Below, one piece after another: positions 58,892 through 64,000 of a stretch of 64,000 nucleotides of DNA (within the stretch, counting starts at the first letter, position 1; every line of letters begins with the position of its first letter). Made by a program: the position numbers and the translations under genes. Source of the DNA: Jaltomata sinuosa (lineage: Eukaryota > Streptophyta > Magnoliopsida > Solanales > Solanaceae). Location of the stretch: the NCBI GenBank assembly GCA_003996215.1, contig QJPP01002913.1, positions 1-64,000 of the forward strand. Direction: 5' to 3'. The notes under the pieces are model-generated. The model had not been told where the DNA came from and ran no database searches. It saw only the letters and a list, made by a program, of their open reading frames with translations.

Positions 58892-59848
58892 GTTAATCCT
58901 TTTTCCCATTTGTAATCTGTTTGGTCCAGCAAGTAAGAATAAGGCAAATTCTAACGTTGGCCATCGTTAAAAAGCAATCAATACGAAGGGAAGAACAGTA
59001 TATGCATAAACACCTTTCAAGAACCACTAAGTATTTTGCCTGCTTTGTTAGTTCGTCATAGTTTCCACAGTCCTAATTGTGGATTTAGCTACTCGTATCT
59101 ATAAGAGAACACTCAAAAATAAATGATGAATTCATGATTATAAACTTACAAGATGAATAAGAGAAACCTAGAATCTTGAATTATTAAAGAAAACTCAATA
59201 CTCAAGAATCAATGGATGAATAATCTCTGAAACCTAAGAACAAAACAATATTCGATGTTTCTAAGACTTAAGAGTCAGTAATAATGCATCATCCCTAAAT
59301 AAAACCTAGGAAATGTATTTATAGACATTAAAAAACCTATCCTAAAACAACTAGGAAAGAAAAGTAGGCAGCTTTCCATAGTTCGTGAACTATGGTCAAT
59401 GGCTTATAGACACCCCTCGTAGAACTCAAATATTTTTTTGTTCCTCAGCATCCATACCACGAGCATACTTGATGGCTCGTGGAATCCCTTCGTGCAACTC
59501 AAGCTATTTTGTAGTTCTTCAGATGTTAGTCCACGATCATGTTTGACGGTCCATGGAATGGTTTCACAGCTCATGGAATCCATTCGTGGAACTCAGGCCC
59601 TGCTTCACTCCTTCAGAATCAAATCCATGATCATGTTTGATGGTCCATTGAAGGTTACACGGATCATGGACAATTTCCACGAGGCCTCATTTGGTCAATT
59701 TTGAATCTTTTTCCTTGGCTTTGTCTTTGGCTTCTGAACCCTATTTTTCTACACAACTACCAAAACCACTTCATATCTACCAAAAAGCACAAAATAATGC
59801 ACAACAATCCCATGTTTTAAGCATCAAAAGTGCCATAAAACCTTGACA
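58892..59848 (-). repeat. 3' LTR of element F, proximal part (U3-R)
   Basis: On the minus strand it begins TGTCAAGGTTTTATGG at 59848, directly after the polypurine tract. It contains a repeat-rich U3 patch (about 59390-59700) with CTCGTGGAA and TCCACGA words in both orientations, and a TATA box CTATAAATAC at 59315-59324. The same TATA sequence is used by element E's LTR at 23687-23696. The LTR continues at 46500. Confidence 0.78.
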
Positions 59849-61379
59849 TATGAACACCCTCAACTTATAATGTTTGCTTGTTCTCAAGCAACAAAACAAA
59901 AACTATCTTATCATGACGCTTAAGCAAAACAAAACTATGAAACTATGGCAGTCACAAGGCTTTCAGACAATTCATCTCACAAGTTTGTCACCCCCCCTCT
60001 TTCTTACTACAAAACAAGTGCACGTACACCACTCATCAAGTTGATACGAGAGGATCTATGGATGTCATTAAAATATCAATGGAAAAATTTGCATACATAT
60101 ATGACAGTTAACCTAACAATCAGAAATCAACAATGTTACCCTAGTGCCCTCAGTACAAAGAAGTCCCATTCACAAAATAAGAATTCAAATTGATACTAGT
60201 ACGAATACACTCGCTCTAACAAAGAAATTCAAACAATGCATACACAATAGCTTAGGATTGCCCTTATTTTATATGCCTCAGTTTTTGAATAGTTAGACTA
60301 GGATCACTATAGGACTTTACTCGACTTGTAATGCAGTCTTGGGGATGGGTATGGTATATTTGGAAATAGTGACTACGCCCTCCTTGACAATATATTTTCT
60401 TTATTCCACTTTTAGACCACTCTTTTCCTTCCTATTCTCCTTTTATTATTTTTCCTTCTTCTTGCGATCGGTGCGACATTATTTCAGACTCAACTTTCTT
60501 TTTCTTTTTTTTCTTTTTTTTTCTTTTTTTTTCTTTTTCTTTTAGCACATGCCACACCCGTTATTCCCCTTCTTACCACTAGTCTTTTATTTTGATAACC
60601 CATTCTTCTTTTCATCTACATGTACAGTAGCCACCCTCAACATAGGCAATTTGCTTGAGTTGAGCAGCACAATATCAAAGGAGGAACCAGGGAAAAAATA
60701 AAGGTTAAAAGAAAAATTGGGAAGGTGAATAGGCTAATCAATAAAAAGGTCAATTTAGGCTCAAAATTAGGGATCAAGGAATATTTACTTTCTTTGGATG
60801 GTTATTCAGGCTAAGTGGACTGAAATAAAAAAAATGGCATATGATCCTTTCCTAACCAACTATCCTACTACCTAAGCAAGACTAACTGGGTAAGTTCTAG
60901 ATTGTATACATAAAGTAAGAATAATACGAATGCAGGCTCACACACACTTGGCACAGAGAATCGCTAACTATCAAAGTTCATGCCCTAGTTTAAATAACAC
61001 TTATCACATCCATATACATAATGTCATATAAATATTAGTAGCGATCAATCTATCAAAGAGGATAACATGTCACGCAAAATTTGGAGGGGTTTTTATTTTT
61101 CAAAAATCAACTTCCAAATCAGTTTTCATGCCATAGACTGCACTAAGTGTTCCTCTTTTTCTCTCACAAACACACAAAACACAAAACAAAAACAAAAAAA
61201 ACTCCTAAACATGTCGGTTCTACTAGATAGAACACCTGAGGGAAAAGAAACATAGCAATAAAAAAAACCAGGTTCAAAAATACAGACCCATAGGTGCACC
61301 TCCCCCCCCCCCCTCCAAAAAAGTATGCATTGTGCCTAATGTATCAGGCATTAAGTACAAACTAGAGGAAGGGACATAC
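59849..61379 (-). other. 3' spacer of element F with polypurine tract
   Basis: No gene. The tract AAGTTGAGGGTGTT is read on the minus strand at about 59853-59866 and is identical to E's. Blocks at 60120-60170 and 60297-60340 match E's spacer. 60495-60543 is an almost pure pyrimidine run, purine on the element's sense strand, and 61302-61313 is a run of 12 C. The ORF-like text over the T-rich run is low complexity. Confidence 0.65.
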
Positions 61380-63748
61380 TTATGGCTCTCTAGGCGCGTG
61401 GGTCTGTGAGTCGATGCAAATGGCATATGCATCCACAAGATTAATAGCAGTAGCATCGGTGGGGTCTGTTGTGCTTAATGGATCAGAAATGGTAGGTACC
61501 ACAGGAGGACCCTACCGGTGTTAGTATCAGTAATAACATTAGAAGTAGGCATGGAACCACCAACAGCCAGTGCCAAACTAGTGGACTCTTCTCGCGCTCT
61601 AGAATAGACTGCCTTTACAAGAAATTTGGCCTCATCCAATAATATATTTATGGCGGTCTCAATGTCATGCTTTTCTATCTTTTTCTCTCTCCTAAGCTCA
61701 TTGTCTGCATCATAAACATCCTCACCCCATGCCCTCTTCCGACTAACACTCGACAGCTCATCATCTGTAAAAGGTCAACAAATAGTACGGGTGCGGCTAG
61801 AATAGCTATAGGGATAGGTGGTATGACTAGGCTATGGCTAGTGGCCAATGAACCAACCTCTGACCTAAGATATGCTACCTCCTTCTATAATCCTCCTAAG
61901 TCTGGGTTTTGCCAATTAACCAGCCTCTGCCCTAAGATGTGCTATCTCCTCCTGTAATCCTTCTAAGTCTGGGTTCTTCACCTCTCTCAATAGATCAGTC
62001 ACTCTAATCTAAAAACTATGTATTCGCCCATGTAACTCTCGTACAAATCCATCCATAGTTGCTTTTATTCTTGCCTCATCTCTTTCCTCTGAGGCCCCGA
62101 TTGAGGCTTAGATCCATGGTTTCAATTGTTTCAATACCTCGACCAACTGCATTGTAGTCTGACTCTATCATTAAACCATGTGCTACAGAAGTTCATAAGA
62201 TATAGTGACCATACCTAAAGCAGGAGGGCATGGGAGCATGGTAGGAATAGATGTTGAAGGTCTGGAGGTTGAGGTGTCGTAGGAGGAACTATGGTACCCA
62301 CTGTTGTATCACTACCCTGGTGGTCAAAACCTCTGTATGCTGATCAGTGGAACCTCTATCAATAACTTATGTTGGGTTGTCAACCTGATCACCTATCTCA
62401 ATTGTCCCCTCGAACAAGGTAGCTCCTGATGAAGTAGATGGTTGGGCTCTTCTTTGGGCAACTGGATTTGTGTCATATTTAATCAATCCAACATCCTGAA
62501 TCTGTGTTACCTATATTGGATGATTGATGACTGGAAATATAAGGACACCTGAATTGATGCATAGTCGGTGAACCAAGAATTAAAATGGAATGTTAATGTT
62601 ATCTCAAAACGACCTCTCGTAGATCTCATCAATAATGTACTGAGGAACATTAAGGTCATACCCTACCATAGTGATCGCTACCAAAACTGCTTGATCTGGA
62701 GTGAGTGTGTTATCAGTACCTGTTGGATCAAGTTTGGTCTGCATAATTGCCCACCAAAACTTTCCAGCAAAATCCAACAATGCCTTCATTATCTCAGCTC
62801 TGCCACCAACCTACTCAGCCTCAACTCCTTTCTCAAAAATGTAACCAGCAACCCATCTCAATAAGTCTCCTTTATGATCAGGATCTTTCATTTTATTTTG
62901 ATCATTCACTGTTCTCATACAGTGGTCAAATTCTTCCATATTCATTAAAAGCTCATACTCACGCCTAAATAAGATGCATTGAATTGTGTGCTCTGAGATA
63001 TCTACGGGCCTACCCTACACTAATAGACTCGCTAATGAAGGTTGTTCCCTTGTCTAATGCCTCTGGGGAGTAATCTATTGCACTAAGGTGGCATACTATG
63101 CATAGAATTCATGGACCAACTCCAGACTGTAACTGCCCAATGGCTCCCCTATCTAACTAAACTGGCACTAATCAAATGTAGCCTGTATTTTTGAAACTTT
63201 GGCAAAGTCTATTGTCCGAATGCATGGATCCTCGAAAATCTTTCTCTTTAACACTTCTTTATTAGTTGGAGTCGTGTCCCTATCATAGATTATTTGTATT
63301 CTTAAAACACACAACTTTCAATTGTCACGAATATGGGCAGACTGATCTCCCTTTCTGCCTCAAACCTTCTTCTATCAGTAGATGTGTCAGTAGAACTCTT
63401 CTCCCCTATGCCAGAATCAGAATCATCAAAGTTCGACTCATTTCCATTTCCAGTACCTAATGATACCTCTCCCTCTTCAGACTGGGGAGAGGTAACATGT
63501 GCCTGTGTCTCAGCATGAGGTGCAGCCTGTGATGCAACTTGACTTGCATCTTGGTTTTTAGCTCTTTGCCTTGTGTTCAGATGCACAATGTTTGCATCAT
63601 CAAGATCACCCTCACACACTTCCTCAGATCCATTTTTTTCCGATTATGAAGACTCATCCACAAGCCTAGATTGGGTTTTGCAAGTGCTCTTCTTCCTTTT
63701 GGATGGTGTGGCTGCTTTGCCTTGTTTCGAGTTCCCTTTTGGAGGCAT
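61380..63748 (-). pseudogene. 3' ORF of element F: putative plant transposon protein-like
   Basis: I place the start at the ATG at 63746-63748, giving MPPKGNSKQGKAATPSKRKK, a basic, possibly nuclear-targeting N terminus. An acidic, Ser-rich stretch follows (about 63600-63380). The most conserved part is at 62789-62604, with GKFWWAIMQTKLDPTGTDN, TPDQAVLVAITMVGYDLNVP and IIDEIYERSF. This is the signature I associate with the family called putative plant transposon protein. The C-terminal half is Pro/Thr-rich with a helical segment near 62080-62000, and I end it at a TAA at 61380-61382. A 67-bp tandem duplication (61849-61982) shifts the frame, and many stops lie in between. Function unknown. 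Confidence 0.72.
61849..61982. repeat. 67-bp tandem duplication in the 3' ORF of F
   Basis: AACCAACCTCTGACCTAAG at 61851 and AACCAGCCTCTGCCCTAAG at 61918 start two diverged copies offset by 67 bases. The period is not a multiple of three, so the duplication shifts the reading frame of the surrounding ORF. Confidence 0.85.
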
Positions 63749-64000
63749 AGTACTTGTGAGTTAGAGTATTAGTACACAAAACACACAAAAAAATAATCAA
63801 AGCAAAAATTACATGGTTGAAAAATTGGAGGAGTCCACGAGCCATGAACCATTCCACGACCCGTGGGAACACCTCAAAAATCTCAGGCTATTATCACAGT
63901 GTGCAGGAACTGGGTCCACGAGCTGTGAACTGGTCCACGACCCATGAACTGCCCCTCGTGGAACTCAGTTCTGCATCGATTACCAAGCAACCTTTCCCTA
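63749..64000 (-). other. Sequence upstream of F's 3' ORF, with dyad repeats
   Basis: No gene. 63830-63970 repeats CCACGAGC, CCACGACCC and their reverse forms CTCGTGG and CGTGGGA, as GTCCACGAGC..GTGAACTGG-type units. Similar words fill the U3 of F's own LTR at 59390-59700. Confidence 0.6.

Larger units (their letters stand above)
46010..64000 (-). mobile_element. Element F: Athila-like element, minus strand, 5' part outside window
   Basis: Right to left on the minus strand come a 3' ORF (63748-61380), a spacer, a polypurine tract and a 3' LTR that starts at 59848 and, after interruption by element G, ends at 46010. The LTR pieces (46010-46500 and 58892-59848) sum to about 1.45 kb, close to the 1.39 kb LTR of element E. 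Its last bases match E's LTR end, as does the conserved spacer. Gag-pol and the 5' LTR would lie beyond 64000. Confidence 0.78.

Noticed and set aside
60339..60545. Phe/Leu-rich small membrane protein
   Set aside because: It comes from a pyrimidine run in the element F spacer; no homology to known proteins and low complexity.
61302..61313. Run of 12 C as a functional site
   Set aside because: Homopolymers are common slippage products and sequencing-error hot spots; nothing nearby supports a role.

Overview
The window is plant nuclear DNA made almost entirely of Ty3/gypsy LTR retrotransposons nested inside one another. I see no convincing host gene, no tRNA or rRNA, and no CRISPR array. The PBS types, chromodomain-like integrase tails with very long LTRs (Tekay/Del-like), Athila-like elements with an extra 3' ORF, and Stowaway-like MITE sequence point to a large dicot genome. 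Solanaceae (for example Capsicum, Nicotiana or Solanum) is my best guess from recalled repeat style; it is an inference, not a demonstrated match.

Layout. (1) 1-7951: element A, plus strand, Tekay/Del-like gag-pol riddled with stops, with a 3.0 kb 3' LTR at 4928-7951; its 5' part lies outside the window. (2) 7952-11293: Athila-like LTR remnant on the minus strand, an 18-bp palindrome, two MITE-like copies, then promoter-like sequence that may be half of a broken LTR. (3) 11294-21119: element C, minus strand, complete but dead Tekay/Del-like element with both LTRs, a canonical initiator-Met PBS and a probable target duplication (GTCTT/ATCTT). (4) 23228-41414: element E, plus strand, Athila-like, 18.2 kb between its LTRs because element D (minus, about 29150-37591) lies inside it; the joint deletion removed E's integrase and D's 3' end. 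(5) 41415-45999: fragments of LTRs and of an Athila-like 3' spacer. (6) 46010-64000: element F, minus strand, Athila-like, running off the right edge. Its 3' LTR is split by element G (46501-58891, plus, Tekay/Del-like, about 2.77 kb LTRs), and G contains a solo LTR (52800-55884) with a perfect 5-bp target duplication ATAGT.

None of the polyproteins is intact. In element A most stops sit where relatives carry Gln, Arg or Trp codons, as expected from deamination of methylated cytosine in silenced repeats. LTR pairs differ by roughly 8-12 percent in stretches compared by eye, so the insertions are not recent.

The more interesting structure is outside the coding parts. Short dyad-symmetric repeat arrays sit just upstream of the TATA box in several LTRs, with different sequences at equivalent positions in related families. 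A 3' spacer block is shared by three Athila-like copies. A minisatellite lies where the reverse transcriptase core of G should be. Two Athila-like elements carry an extra 3' ORF resembling the family usually called putative plant transposon protein. I found no evidence for an undescribed host system.
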